DNA from: an uncultured Bacteroidales bacterium
Lineage (GTDB): Bacteria; Bacteroidota; Bacteroidia; Bacteroidales; P3
Assembly: GCA_947168515.1 (NCBI GenBank)
Contig: CAMVMF010000033.1
Span: 1 to 36,391 of the forward strand
Direction of reading: 5' to 3'
Length of the DNA stretch: 36,391 bases
Shown: positions 8,348-15,757 of the stretch, in pieces
Layout: each line of letters opens with the position of its first letter
Position numbering within the stretch: the stretch's first letter is position 1
Program-made: the position numbers and the translations under genes
Notes under the pieces: generated by a model
Database searches by the model: none
The model's input: only the letters and a program-made list of their open reading frames with translations
Told to the model about the DNA's origin: nothing

Positions 8348-9185
8348 TGGCGGCTTTCATGGGCTGGTGATAGTCGCTGAGGAAGGTTCCTGCCGGTCGG
8401 TTGGCCACAATCATGCATACGGTCATTGCCTGGTGTCCCAGCGCATTGGCAAAGCCAAAGATGGCCGATGTCTCCATCTCTAGGTTGGTCACGCGGGTGC
8501 CATTCCAGCTGAAGGCTGCCAATTTTTCGTTGAGGTTTTCTATGCTGGGTGCCAGTCTTATGTTGCGTCCTTGGGGGCCGTAGAACCCCGGTGCTGTCAC
8601 GGTGATGCCGTGGTGCATGCCGTTTCCTATCTTGTCCAGCAGTGCCTGACTGCCCCTCACACAATAGGGGGTTGCCAGCCGGGGGTCCAGCTGCATGTGC
8701 TTGGCAAACGCCGCTTCCATCTCATGCTCAAAGCCTTGGTCGCCATGCTGGTAGTAGTTCATCAGTCCGTCGAGTCCGATGGCGTAGCGCGAGGCTACCA
8801 GGCTGCCGCAGTCGATGTCGGCTTGCAGCGATCCGCAGGTGCCGATACGTACCATATTCAGTGCCCGATGCTCCTTCAATGGAGTACGGCTGCTCAGGTC
8901 GAAATTTGCGGCTGCATCCAGCTCTGTGGCCACAATGTCGATATTGTCGCAGCCCATGCCGGTGCTCAAGGCGGTGAAACGCTCACCGTGGTAGCGACCG
9001 GTAAGTGCATGCAGTTCGCGGTTCTGCGATTCGTGCTCGACGCTTTCAAAAACTTCCTTAAACATATTTACTCTGTCGGGGTCGCCAACCAGCAATACGT
9101 TGTCGGCCAGGTTTTCTCCCGTCAGATGAATATGGTAAAGGCTCCCATCGGGAGCCAATACCAGTTCGCTTTCTTTAATTGCCAT
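8295..9185 (-). CDS. Uridine phosphorylase-like nucleoside phosphorylase
   Basis: This 296-residue protein is of the PNP/UDP phosphorylase family, which splits a nucleoside with phosphate into base and ribose-1-phosphate in salvage. Visible family signatures: VGDPDRV (residues about 33-39) for phosphate binding, an STGMGCDNIDIV loop near 74, RIGTCGSLQ near 112, and NLEMETSAIFGFA near 233, where the Glu-Met-Glu contacts ribose. The order and spacing resemble Udp more than PNP, but the exact substrate cannot be told. It heads a probable operon with the DUF2284 gene (53-base overlap), the small secreted protein and the fusion helicase. Confidence 0.85.
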   Translation of the reverse strand: MAIKESELVLAPDGSLYHIHLTGENLADNVLLVGDPDRVNMFKEVFESVEHESQNRELHALTGRYHGERFTALSTGMGCDNIDIVATELDAAANFDLSSRTPLKEHRALNMVRIGTCGSLQADIDCGSLVASRYAIGLDGLMNYYQHGDQGFEHEMEAAFAKHMQLDPRLATPYCVRGSQALLDKIGNGMHHGITVTAPGFYGPQGRNIRLAPSIENLNEKLAAFSWNGTRVTNLEMETSAIFGFANALGHQAMTVCMIVANRPAGTFLSDYHQPMKAAIGRIVESLISPDSGARP

Positions 9186-9223
9186 ATAGTGGTGTTTTTT
9201 GCAATAAATCTTATTCGTTAGTA

Positions 9224-10738
9224 CTATCTGCTCGTGGCGGAGCGGCTGTTGTTGCTGCGGCTGTTGCTGCCTCGGGTGCCCGTGTTGTCGTCGTTGTTGC
9301 GGCTAGTACCTCTTGTTGTGCTGCTACTGCTGGAGGTTCTAGCGTTGCTGCGGCTGACATTTGGGTTTTCGGTAGTGCGGGTAGTGGCTCTGCTAGTGCT
9401 ACTGCTGCTGCGCCCATTGGTGGTCGTTGTGCCGGTGCTGCGTGTGGTGGTACCTGTGCCAGTGCTGCGGGAAGTGGAGGAGCCAGTGTTGGTGCTGCGG
9501 GAAGTGGTGGAGCCAGTGTTGGTACTGCGGGAAGTGGTGGAGCCAGTGTTGGTACTGCGGGAGGTGGTACCTGTGTTGGTACTGCGGGAGGTGGTACCAC
9601 TATCTGAATTGCGGGTGGTGGTGCCGGTATTGGCTCTGGGTGTAGTGGTGCCGGTGCCTGCGTTGGCGTTGCGGCTGTTGTCCGTGCTGTTGGAGCTGCG
9701 CGTGTTGGAGCTGTTGTCCGTGCTGCGGGTGGTAGTACCTGTTGTGGTGCCGCGTGTGGTGGTACCGGTGGTGGTGCCACGGGTGGTAGTACCTGTTGTA
9801 GTGCCGCGGGTGGTGGTACCGGTGGTGGTGCCGCGGGTGGTAGTGCCCGTTGTGGTGCCGCGGGTGGCAGTGCCGTTGTCCGAACTGCCTGTGGCTCTGG
9901 ATGAGGTGTTGCTGCTACGTCCAGTAGTGGTGTTGGTGCTGGCGCTGCGGCCCGTTGAGGTGGCGGTGGGGGCTGTAGTAGTCGTACGGCTGCCTGTCGT
10001 GCGGTTGGTGGTGGTTATCGTGTTCTCACCCCGTGTGCTGGTGATGCGGTTGCCCTCTCTGCCGGTGGGATTGTTGCGGACAGGGGCTTCTGAGCGAGCG
10101 GTGGTGATGTTGCCCACTAGCGGTAGGCCGGTATAGGTATATCCGCCGTGGCCGTCTTCGGTGTATCCCGGACGTTCCTTGCCGGGCATGAATGGCTTAG
10201 GAGGTATGGGAGCGGGGTGGCTGGGGTGACGATGGTAGTAGGGATGGTAGTGGAAGTGTGGGTGGTGGCTGTAGTGCCAGCCGGGACGGTGGATGTCATA
10301 GTGGTAGGTGTAGTAGTATACCACAGGGCGCGGCGGGCGAACGTAGTGGTGGTAAGGCGGCATCACCCATCTGAAGGTAGGACGGCTGTGGGTGGTGCGG
10401 AAGCGCAGGTAGGTGGCTGCACTATAGATATTGCTGTTGGTGAGCAGATAGATGCACTCCAGGTCGATGGGCATGTAGATTTCGTCGCCGGTATAGGCAT
10501 CGTAGCCATACAGCCAGATTTCGTAGAACGAAGTGCTGATTTGCTCTGCCCACACCTCGTTGACAAGGCAGTAGGTGGGCAGCTCGTCCTCGTAGCCGCA
10601 GTATATCATGAGCTCGTCCTGATTGTTCAGGTAAGCTACTGTTCTTGCAGCCTGGTTGTAGGTAAAATAGAGGATGTTGTCGGCGGTAGCGCTCAGTGTT
10701 GCTACCATCAGTGCCAGTGCTAAAACTATCTTTTTCAT
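9224..10738 (-). CDS. Secreted His/Tyr-rich protein with Thr/Ser/Arg repeat tail
   Basis: A 504-residue protein starts with a signal peptide (MKKIVLALALMVATLSATAD). Residues 20-125 form a small domain rich in Tyr and acidic residues. Residues 125-180 are extremely rich in His, Tyr and Pro (for example HYHPYYHRHPSHP), a possible metal-binding segment. From about 215 to the end it is low complexity: nine-residue RGTTTGTTT units in tandem (coding DNA about 9727-9873, 27-base period) and ten-residue RSTNTGSTTS units (about 9470-9600, 30-base period). The tail is basic and probably disordered; a surface, O-glycosylated or nucleic-acid/peptidoglycan-binding role is possible but unproved. A promoter (TTG-N21-TACCTTTG) lies about 65 bases upstream of the start. 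Confidence 0.75.
   Translation of the reverse strand: MKKIVLALALMVATLSATADNILYFTYNQAARTVAYLNNQDELMIYCGYEDELPTYCLVNEVWAEQISTSFYEIWLYGYDAYTGDEIYMPIDLECIYLLTNSNIYSAATYLRFRTTHSRPTFRWVMPPYHHYVRPPRPVVYYYTYHYDIHRPGWHYSHHPHFHYHPYYHRHPSHPAPIPPKPFMPGKERPGYTEDGHGGYTYTGLPLVGNITTARSEAPVRNNPTGREGNRITSTRGENTITTTNRTTGSRTTTTAPTATSTGRSASTNTTTGRSSNTSSRATGSSDNGTATRGTTTGTTTRGTTTGTTTRGTTTGTTTRGTTTGTTTRGTTTGTTTRSTDNSSNTRSSNSTDNSRNANAGTGTTTPRANTGTTTRNSDSGTTSRSTNTGTTSRSTNTGSTTSRSTNTGSTTSRSTNTGSSTSRSTGTGTTTRSTGTTTTNGRSSSSTSRATTRTTENPNVSRSNARTSSSSSTTRGTSRNNDDNTGTRGSNSRSNNSRSATSR
9470..9873 (-). repeat. In-gene tandem repeats (27- and 30-base units)
   Basis: Two arrays lie inside the gene at 9224-10738. Near 9727-9873 about six units encode RGTTTGTTT, and near 9470-9600 about five units encode RSTNTGSTTS-like decapeptides. 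The units are nearly identical at DNA level, with third-base differences. Both periods are multiples of three, so gain or loss of units keeps the frame. Copy number may therefore differ between strains. Confidence 0.8.
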
Positions 10739-10801
10739 GGCCGTTAGATTTTGCTTGTTTGTTGTTTAATCTTTAGTATTCCCAGTGTTAGAATAATTTT
10801 G

Positions 10802-10833
10802 CAAAGGTACGACTTTTTTTGATTACATAACAA
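10802..10833 (-). promoter_or_regulatory. Promoter of the His/Thr-rich secreted protein gene
   Basis: On the minus strand TTG (10833-10831) is followed after 21 bases by TACCTTTG (10809-10802). This fits the Bacteroidetes -33 TTG / -7 TAnnTTTG pattern. Transcription would begin near 10,795, giving a leader of about 57 bases before the start at 10,738. Confidence 0.55.
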
Positions 10834-10853
10834 TAAAAAATTGTCTTGTGCTT

Positions 10854-12335
10854 CTATTCCATCTCTTTCTCCCAATAGTCAGCCCCCTCTATACCAATCT
10901 TCTTTGGGTCGAACACGGGGTTTTTCTTGCCTGCTTTTTGCTGCCTCTCATAGTCCTTCAGTATTCTGAATGTCTTCCCCGACAGCAGCAGAATGGCTAT
11001 GATGTTTATCCATGCCATCAGTCCCACCCCCATGTCGCCCAAACTCCAGATGATACTTGCTTCCTTCAGGCTGCCGAACAACACGGCTCCCACAAACACC
11101 ACCCTCAATATGTATATCAGCCTTTTTTCTTCCTTCAGCCCGTCGGCGCTCCGGCCTATCTTCATTTTGGTCAGAAGGTACACTAGGTTTGTCTCGGCAT
11201 AATAGTAGTATGCCATCACCGTGGTGAAGGCAAAGAAGAACAGCGTGATGCTGATGACGATGCCGCCCCAGCCCTGACCCAAAAGGGTGCTGAGCGCGGC
11301 AATGGTGTATTCCACGCCGGGCTGTCCCAAGGATGCCACGTCGGATTGTACCAAGAAAGCACCCGTCTCGGGGTCTATCACGTTATAGCACTTCGTGGCT
11401 AGCAGCATAATGGCCGTGGCGGTGCACACCAGCAGGGTGTCCACATATACCGAAAAGCCTTGCACTAGACCCTGCTTCACAGGATGGTCCACCTTGGCAG
11501 CCGCCGCCACGATGGGTGCGGTGCCTTGGCCGGCCTCGTTGCTGTAGATGCCACGCTTGACACCCCATGCGATGGCGGCCCCCATGATGCCACCCAAAGC
11601 CTCGTGTAGGCCGAAGGCACTCAACACCATGTCTCTGAAGGCTCCCGGCACCGCCGGTGCATTTACTATCAGCACCACCACTGCCAGCAGTATGTAGGCT
11701 ATGGCCATAAATGGCGTGACCAATTCTGCCACCCGCGAAATCCGTTTCACGCCGCCGATCACCACCAAGGCTATCAGCCCCGCCACAGCCACACCGATCA
11801 TCCAAGGCGCGATGGAGAAGGTGTTGGAGAAGGACATGGCTATGCTGTTGCTGTGTATCGGAGGCAGAAACATGGAGCACACCAGCACGGTAATGGCAGC
11901 AAACGCCACCGCCAGCCATTTGCACCGCAGCCCTTTTTCGATATAGTATGCGGGGCCGCCGCGAAACTGAGTCCCCCTCTTTTGTTTGTATATCTGGGCC
12001 AAGGTGGCCTCGGCATAGGCCGTCCCCGACCCGAGGAAGGCAATAATCCACATCCACACAATGGCCCCGGGCCCGCCAAAGCCTATCGCCATGGCCACAC
12101 CTACGATGTTGCCAGTGCCAACGCGTCCCGACAGTGCCAAGGCAAAAGCCTGAAAGGATGATATTCCGTCCTTTCTGCTCTTGTCGTTGTGAAAGAGCAG
12201 CCGAATCATCTCGCCTAAGTGCCTCACCTGCACAAAACGGGTGCCTATCGAAAAATACACTGCCGCCGCCAAGCACAGCCCAACCAAGGGCCAGCTCCAA
12301 ACACAGTTGTTCAAGAAGGTAATAATCTCGTCCAT
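10854..12335 (-). CDS. AGCS family sodium:alanine (amino-acid) symporter
   Basis: This 493-residue inner-membrane carrier has about ten hydrophobic segments. It shows the alanine-or-glycine:cation symporter signature SGRVGTGNIVGVA (about residues 69-81), a GGPAYYIEKGL loop (about 125-135) and a GIYSNEAGQGTAPIVAAAA segment (about 265-283). Family members take up alanine or glycine with Na+ or H+. The last 35 residues are a charged cytoplasmic tail. It stands alone, with a -7 box upstream at 12,384-12,391. The exact substrate cannot be told from sequence. Confidence 0.93.
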   Translation of the reverse strand: MDEIITFLNNCVWSWPLVGLCLAAAVYFSIGTRFVQVRHLGEMIRLLFHNDKSRKDGISSFQAFALALSGRVGTGNIVGVAMAIGFGGPGAIVWMWIIAFLGSGTAYAEATLAQIYKQKRGTQFRGGPAYYIEKGLRCKWLAVAFAAITVLVCSMFLPPIHSNSIAMSFSNTFSIAPWMIGVAVAGLIALVVIGGVKRISRVAELVTPFMAIAYILLAVVVLIVNAPAVPGAFRDMVLSAFGLHEALGGIMGAAIAWGVKRGIYSNEAGQGTAPIVAAAAKVDHPVKQGLVQGFSVYVDTLLVCTATAIMLLATKCYNVIDPETGAFLVQSDVASLGQPGVEYTIAALSTLLGQGWGGIVISITLFFFAFTTVMAYYYYAETNLVYLLTKMKIGRSADGLKEEKRLIYILRVVFVGAVLFGSLKEASIIWSLGDMGVGLMAWINIIAILLLSGKTFRILKDYERQQKAGKKNPVFDPKKIGIEGADYWEKEME

Positions 12336-12383
12336 AGATAATGTCTTATGTGTGTGAATATCATTGTTCTATAAATGGGAATG

Positions 12384-12391
12384 CAAATATA
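12384..12391 (-). promoter_or_regulatory. -7 promoter element of the AGCS symporter gene
   Basis: TATATTTG on the minus strand lies 49 bases upstream of the start at 12,335 and matches TAnnTTTG. A clear TTG at -33 is not seen in the AT-rich upstream stretch. Confidence 0.4.
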
Positions 12392-12439
12392 CGAAAAAAT
12401 ATTTATTCCACTATTATTTTTCGTTATTTTTAACACAAT

Positions 12440-12730
12440 AACATGACTATACAGCCTCGGAGAGTCTGAATCTTAATAACGTTGCAAAGGCGAGTGAAAA
12501 GGAAGCAAACTTCCTTTGGCTAGACCAGGCAACGTCTTGTAGAAACCCCATACTGCCCATACCTCCACTGCCTCGGAGAGGCTGAATCTTAATAACCCCA
12601 CACAAGCCATTAGGCGCAGTGTGGGGTCAAGTGTACATACCCATACAGCGTCTCGGAGAGACGCGACAATAGCGACTATCGATGCGGCATCTTCAGATTT
12701 CCCTGGCCCTTCAGGCCGCATTCTCAACGC
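12440..12730. repeat. Mosaic of palindromic dispersed repeats, copy B
   Basis: This non-coding block lies between the divergent symporter and sodB genes. Two 27-base near-identical units sit at 12,454-12,480 and 12,570-12,596 (one mismatch), each with a CTCGGAGAG core; a third core is at 12,646-12,665. The cores form hairpins with a GGA loop: GCCTC/GAGGC in unit 2, CGTCTC/GAGACG in unit 3, and one mismatch in unit 1. Other inverted repeats: AAAGGAAG/CTTCCTTT near 12,500-12,520 (listed strand carries its complement), ACCCCACAC/GTGTGGGGT (12,595-12,603 with 12,619-12,627), and ATGCGGC/GCCGCAT (12,682-12,688 with 12,715-12,721). Parts match positions 184-260 and 418-480 in inverted orientation. 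A 136-codon frame through it (12,473-12,883, minus) is repeat-derived and not called. Confidence 0.7.
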
Positions 12731-12869
12731 ACAAAAACTGATCAACCCCCAGTACCTATTATCCTTTTTCATGTAGTTGTCTTCTGTTTTTTCTTTTATT
12801 AATAAAGTGATGATATGATGTCTTCTGTTTTTTTTTATGCCTATGAGGCGATATACCAAAAAAATCATG

Positions 12870-12877
12870 TATTTTTG
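12870..12877 (+). promoter_or_regulatory. -7 promoter element of sodB
   Basis: TATTTTTG matches TAnnTTTG and lies 26 bases upstream of the sodB start at 12,904. The -33 element is not clear. Confidence 0.4.
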
Positions 12878-12903
12878 CACCAAATTTTTAATACCTCACA
12901 ACT

Positions 12904-13494
12904 ATGAAAGATATCATGCCCATCAACGGTCAGTTTGCCATGATGACCCTCCCTTACGAGGCCCTCGGCGACACCATTAGTGCACAAACCCTCTCTTTCC
13001 ACCACGGCAAGCACCTGCAAGCCTATGTCGACAACCTCAACAAGCAGCTCCCCGGCAGTGGCTTGGAGAACCTCCCCCTCTCCGAGGTAGTCCGCAGGTC
13101 AGAAGGTGGACTCTTCAACAATGCCGGCCAGGTACTGAACCACACTATGTATTTTGAGCAGTTCTCACCAGCTCCCAAACCCATGAGTGCCAGTTTTGCC
13201 GCCCTCCTTGCCGATAATTTCGGTAGCGTGGAAGCCTTCAAACAACAATTCGAGCAGATGGGAGCCACCCTCTTTGGCAGTGGTTGGGTCTGGCTCAGTG
13301 CCGACAAGGACAACAAGCTTGTCATCACCCAGCAAAAGAATGCCGAAAATCCCGTCACCCAAGGCCTGAAACCCCTCCTGACCTTCGACGTGTGGGAGCA
13401 CGCCTATTACCTCGACTATCAGAACCGCCGACCCGCGTACCTCTCAGCCCTCTGGCAGATTGTTGACTGGCCCACTGTCGAATCCCGCCTCTAA
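12904..13494 (+). CDS. sodB: Iron (or cambialistic) superoxide dismutase
   Basis: This 196-residue protein of the Fe/Mn superoxide dismutase family converts superoxide to oxygen and peroxide in the cytoplasm. The four metal ligands are visible by alignment with E. coli SodB: His33 (in FHHGKH), His80 (in NHTMYF), Asp162 and His166 (in FDVWEHAYY). Gln76 in NNAGQVLNH sits where iron-type enzymes place the active-site Gln, which argues for iron, although Bacteroidales enzymes are often able to use either metal. The N-terminus carries about six residues more than E. coli SodB; Met5 is an alternative start. It is monocistronic, with a -7 box upstream and a strong shared terminator downstream. Such an enzyme fits an anaerobe or microaerophile meeting oxygen. 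Confidence 0.96.
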   Translation: MKDIMPINGQFAMMTLPYEALGDTISAQTLSFHHGKHLQAYVDNLNKQLPGSGLENLPLSEVVRRSEGGLFNNAGQVLNHTMYFEQFSPAPKPMSASFAALLADNFGSVEAFKQQFEQMGATLFGSGWVWLSADKDNKLVITQQKNAENPVTQGLKPLLTFDVWEHAYYLDYQNRRPAYLSALWQIVDWPTVESRL

Positions 13495-13590
13495 TCGGTC
13501 TTTTGGTGTCCTACCTGGCATTACCATCTGACCTTATCCTAGAAAAACAAAGAGGATGGTCCCCGTCCCGTCTGTTTAAATTTTGAGTAA

Positions 13591-13629
13591 AAAAGAGAGG
13601 GCAACCACAACGGCTGCCCTCTCTTTTTT
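13591..13629. terminator. Bidirectional intrinsic terminator between sodB and the small OMP gene
   Basis: A perfect 13-bp inverted repeat (13,591-13,603 with 13,615-13,627; core GAGAGGGCA/TGCCCTCTC) has an 11-base loop, a T-run on the plus strand and an A-run on the other side. It sits 96 bases after the sodB stop and 14 bases after the end of the converging gene 13,643-14,158, so it can serve both. Confidence 0.9.
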
Positions 13630-13642
13630 GCAATGAAACGCA

Positions 13643-14158
13643 TTAGAATCGGATACCAACGGAAATGGGAACCCATGCCGTTTCGAGGTGTAAAGTGCTA
13701 ATGCCCAGTTCGGTAAATAAGGAGCAATTGTCGAATGCGTTGATGCTTACACCAACACCGAATCTGCCTTGCAATCCTTCCAACCCGATGAAGGAACCGC
13801 CGGCATCTAGAATGAAGTAAGGCGATGCAACCTTTTGTGTGGCGAAATCATAGCGGAAAGAAGCCATGATTGGTGCATAGAAATAGCCACCAAAGGGTTG
13901 GTCCAAGGCCATCATACAAGATGGAGTGATGGCAATACCTGCTGAGAAGTGGTCGGAAAACTTGTATCTTACGGCAAGATCACAGGCCAGTACTTCTAAC
14001 AGGTTGGTTTTAGACATTTGAGAGATAGATGCCTCCCACTCAAATGACTTACTCTTTTGAGTGCTTTCTTGCGCTTGGACAAAAGAGGAACTGCCCAAAA
14101 ACAGCAGGGCAACCAAGATGGAAATGCTTTTCTTGCTAAAGGTTGATAGTTTAATCAT
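13643..14158 (-). CDS. Small outer-membrane beta-barrel-like protein
   Basis: This 171-residue protein has an N-terminal signal peptide (hydrophobic residues about 11-28, cleavage near Val-Gln-Ala-Gln). The mature part has short alternating hydrophobic/polar strands (for example LAVRYKFSDHFSAGIAITPS, then MASFRYDF), and it ends in an aromatic Arg-Phe, typical of outer-membrane beta-barrels. It is short for a full barrel but fits a six-to-eight strand type. Function is unknown. It converges with sodB on one terminator and has a TATATTTG box about 50 bases upstream. Confidence 0.75.
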   Translation of the reverse strand: MIKLSTFSKKSISILVALLFLGSSSFVQAQESTQKSKSFEWEASISQMSKTNLLEVLACDLAVRYKFSDHFSAGIAITPSCMMALDQPFGGYFYAPIMASFRYDFATQKVASPYFILDAGGSFIGLEGLQGRFGVGVSINAFDNCSLFTELGISTLHLETAWVPISVGIRF

Positions 14159-14204
14159 TTGATGGACTGTTATTTGTTTTACTTATTGGATTATTATTTC
14201 CTTG

Positions 14205-14212
14205 CAAATATA
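14205..14212 (-). promoter_or_regulatory. -7 promoter element of the small OMP gene
   Basis: TATATTTG on the minus strand lies 47 bases upstream of the start at 14,158. It matches TAnnTTTG; no clear -33 TTG is seen. Confidence 0.4.
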
Positions 14213-14475
14213 CACAATTATTATCGAATACGATACGGCCAGATAAAAAAGAGCGCGAGAAAATATACAGAAGGTACCTGCTATTAACCCACATTGCAGC
14301 ACAGCCAATACTCGTAGAAATTTATCAACACACCTTCCAATGTCAAAAGTCTACAATGCAGTAGTAAATTTTTCTGGTGTTAATTAAATAGACGTTTTCT
14401 TTTTGATGGAATTGTTAGAGGGAGACAGGGGGGAGGGGCCGAAATAGGTAACCGTGTCGGACTATTATGAAAGAG

Positions 14476-14631
14476 AAAGACCCGACTGTAATCGGGCCTT
14501 TCCCATTAGGCGCCTGCATGCCTTAATGGCCTGTGGCTTACGTCCGAAATCGTCTCCTAACCCTCGCAATGTGTGAAACGCCACTCATTTTACAAGTCTG
14601 CAACTGTTGACTTAACGACGCTGCAAAATTA
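14476..14631 (-). ncRNA. Candidate small RNA with 3' terminator hairpin
   Basis: On the minus strand a TAATTTTG box (14,631-14,624) is followed by about 120 bases without an open frame. Then come a hairpin (14,503-14,529, CCATTA/TAATGG plus GGC/GCC with one bulge) and a second hairpin (14,476-14,485 with 14,492-14,501) leading into a U-rich end (TCTTTCTCTTT). Box, structure and terminator fit a short transcript of about 140 bases. No known RNA family is recognised, and the -33 element is missing. A plain repeat element is the alternative; it shares CCATTAGGCGC with the repeats near 12,607. Confidence 0.3.
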
Positions 14632-15021
14632 CTATTTTTTTTTATTATAAAATAAAACATGGATTCAGGATGATATTGGACCAGTACAATATGGTCCCTA
14701 GAGAAGTATTGGACATCCATACTTTTGGTAAAATATACAGAAGACCTTAACCATGTGGCAGCTATTGATCTAAACTACTCCATAACGAAAAACTTTTGGG
14801 AAGTAAAAACAGCGCAACCGCGCCGCAATTCTGAAATAGAAAGGAAAGAAAAAATGTGGCAGAATTGCCCAAGTTCTCAATAGCTCCTGCTGCTATTGCC
14901 ATTTGTTCCGTTCACAATTAACAATGCAGGGTGACACAGAATATGGCCATCGGACCACAATGTTTTCAAATGCAAAAATACGATTATTTTTTTAATTACA
15001 AACAATAAAAGCAAAAAAAAC

Positions 15022-15219
15022 ATGGACTCAGAAGAGAACAACACCAACCAACAGCGGCCACTTGTGCCAAAAACCATCCGGATTCTGGCCGAAGACAACG
15101 ACCAGTGGAAGCTCATCAAAGACAACCTGGTTCAGGCCAATAACAGAACCATATCCGACACCGAGGTATTCTTGGAAGCCAGCACCCGCCAACGCTTCCC
15201 CATCAACCAGACCTTGTAA
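15022..15219 (+). CDS. Short hypothetical protein, possible gene remnant
   Basis: This 65-residue frame begins MDSEENNTNQQRPLVPKTIR. It is acidic and Gln/Asn-rich, and it ends just before another short frame at 15,225. The composition is protein-like (an amphipathic middle, DNDQWKLIKDNLVQANN). There is no recognised domain. With the next two frames it may be the debris of one longer mobile-element gene, or an independent small gene. Low confidence. Confidence 0.35.
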   Translation: MDSEENNTNQQRPLVPKTIRILAEDNDQWKLIKDNLVQANNRTISDTEVFLEASTRQRFPINQTL

Positions 15220-15224
15220 GGATA

Positions 15225-15434
15225 TTGCCTGAATTGATAGAAATTGCAGAATACAATATTTTTGGAAACCGGAAACCAACAGATAGCAAAGATATTATTG
15301 GTTACCTCCATTTCAAGTCAAAATGTTACCTCGATGGAAAGCTTGAACATGTGCGTATTGCCGTGCAGCTCCAAAGAGGTGGGATATTTTATTACAACAT
15401 TGAAGTCAACAGAAAAAATGGCGATACCGCCTAA
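15225..15434 (+). pseudogene. Fragment resembling a mobile-element polyprotein domain
   Basis: Sixty-nine residues with an Ile-Gly-Tyr-Leu-His-Phe-Lys / His-Val-Arg-Ile-Ala-Val-Gln pattern and a Tyr-Tyr-Asn-Ile-Glu-Val-Asn-Arg ending. This recalls the small beta-rich domains found inside large phage or conjugative-element polyproteins, but the match is from memory and weak. It stops inside a perfect hairpin (15,418-15,451). Protein-like sequence resumes in another frame after about 15,530, so an insertion or decay is likely. Confidence 0.35.
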
Positions 15435-15451
15435 AATAACGGTATCGCCAT
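15412..15451 (-). terminator. Perfect hairpin followed by U-tract (minus strand)
   Basis: ATGGCGATACCG (15,418-15,429) pairs perfectly with 15,440-15,451 around a 10-base loop. On the minus strand it is followed by TTTTTTC, the form of an intrinsic terminator. The nearest minus-strand gene upstream is the ArdC-like gene ending at 15,758, about 310 bases away. It interrupts the plus-strand remnant 15,225-15,434. Confidence 0.55.
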
Positions 15452-15528
15452 GTCGATTGTTAAGGGCTTCACCTGACCCTGAGCTTTGCTCCGTTTTACC
15501 CTGCCGAGAGGGAATGACATCGGTTCAA

Positions 15529-15744
15529 TCGACACTGCAAAAATACATTTTCTATTTCGACCATTATGTATGGAGGCTGTTCAACCGCAAACCTCCATAC
15601 GATGACCTTAAAAATAAGGTTGACTCTTACTTCAAACAACTGACAGGCGATAATGGCGTTGGATTCTCGTTGAGCAGTACTTCCATGCTTTATTTCAATG
15701 AGAAGGCTAAGTGGTATATTGACCAGTACAGAGTATTTATGTAA
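15529..15744 (+). pseudogene. C-terminal fragment of an unknown (probably mobile-element) protein
   Basis: The last 70 or so codons of a frame open from 15,244 look protein-like: aromatic and charged residues, YVWRLFNRKPPYDDLKNKVD, then FSLSSTSMLYFNEKAKWYID. The upstream part of that frame is out-of-frame with the better fragment at 15,225-15,434, so only this end is called. There is no start codon of its own with clear support. It converges with the ArdC-like gene, whose stop lies 14 bases away. Confidence 0.3.
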
Positions 15745-15757
15745 TGAAAGGGCGGCT

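Larger units (their letters stand above)
14159..15021. other. Long interval without a protein gene
   Basis: About 860 bases have no supportable protein-coding gene. Short frames on the minus strand (14,538-14,720 and 14,877-15,125) are not protein-like. It holds a promoter box for the gene to the left, a possible small RNA (listed separately), and a 14-base direct repeat AAAATATACAGAAG near 14,260 and 14,730. Base composition falls from GC-rich to AT-rich across this stretch, so a boundary of acquired DNA probably lies here. Confidence 0.5.

Noticed and set aside
9179..10136. Long open frames antisense or in other frames across the Thr/Arg-repeat gene
   Set aside because: They exist only because the 27- and 30-base repeats avoid stops in several frames. 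They give Val/Leu- or Gly/Cys-only low-complexity chains, while the minus-strand frame 9224-10738 has a signal peptide, a normal N-terminal domain and a promoter.
12473..12883. 136-codon minus-strand frame
   Set aside because: It runs through the palindromic repeats, lacks domain character, and its start lies in the sodB promoter region. Similar chains are a by-product of the repeat family.
14476..14631. tRNA or attachment-site tRNA end at the island border
   Set aside because: No cloverleaf, T-arm motif or CCA end could be fitted, and no matching direct repeat was found near 35,900.
14877..15125. 82-codon minus-strand frame
   Set aside because: It is antisense to the better plus-strand frame at 15,022-15,219 and has no protein-like features beyond a chance hydrophobic run.
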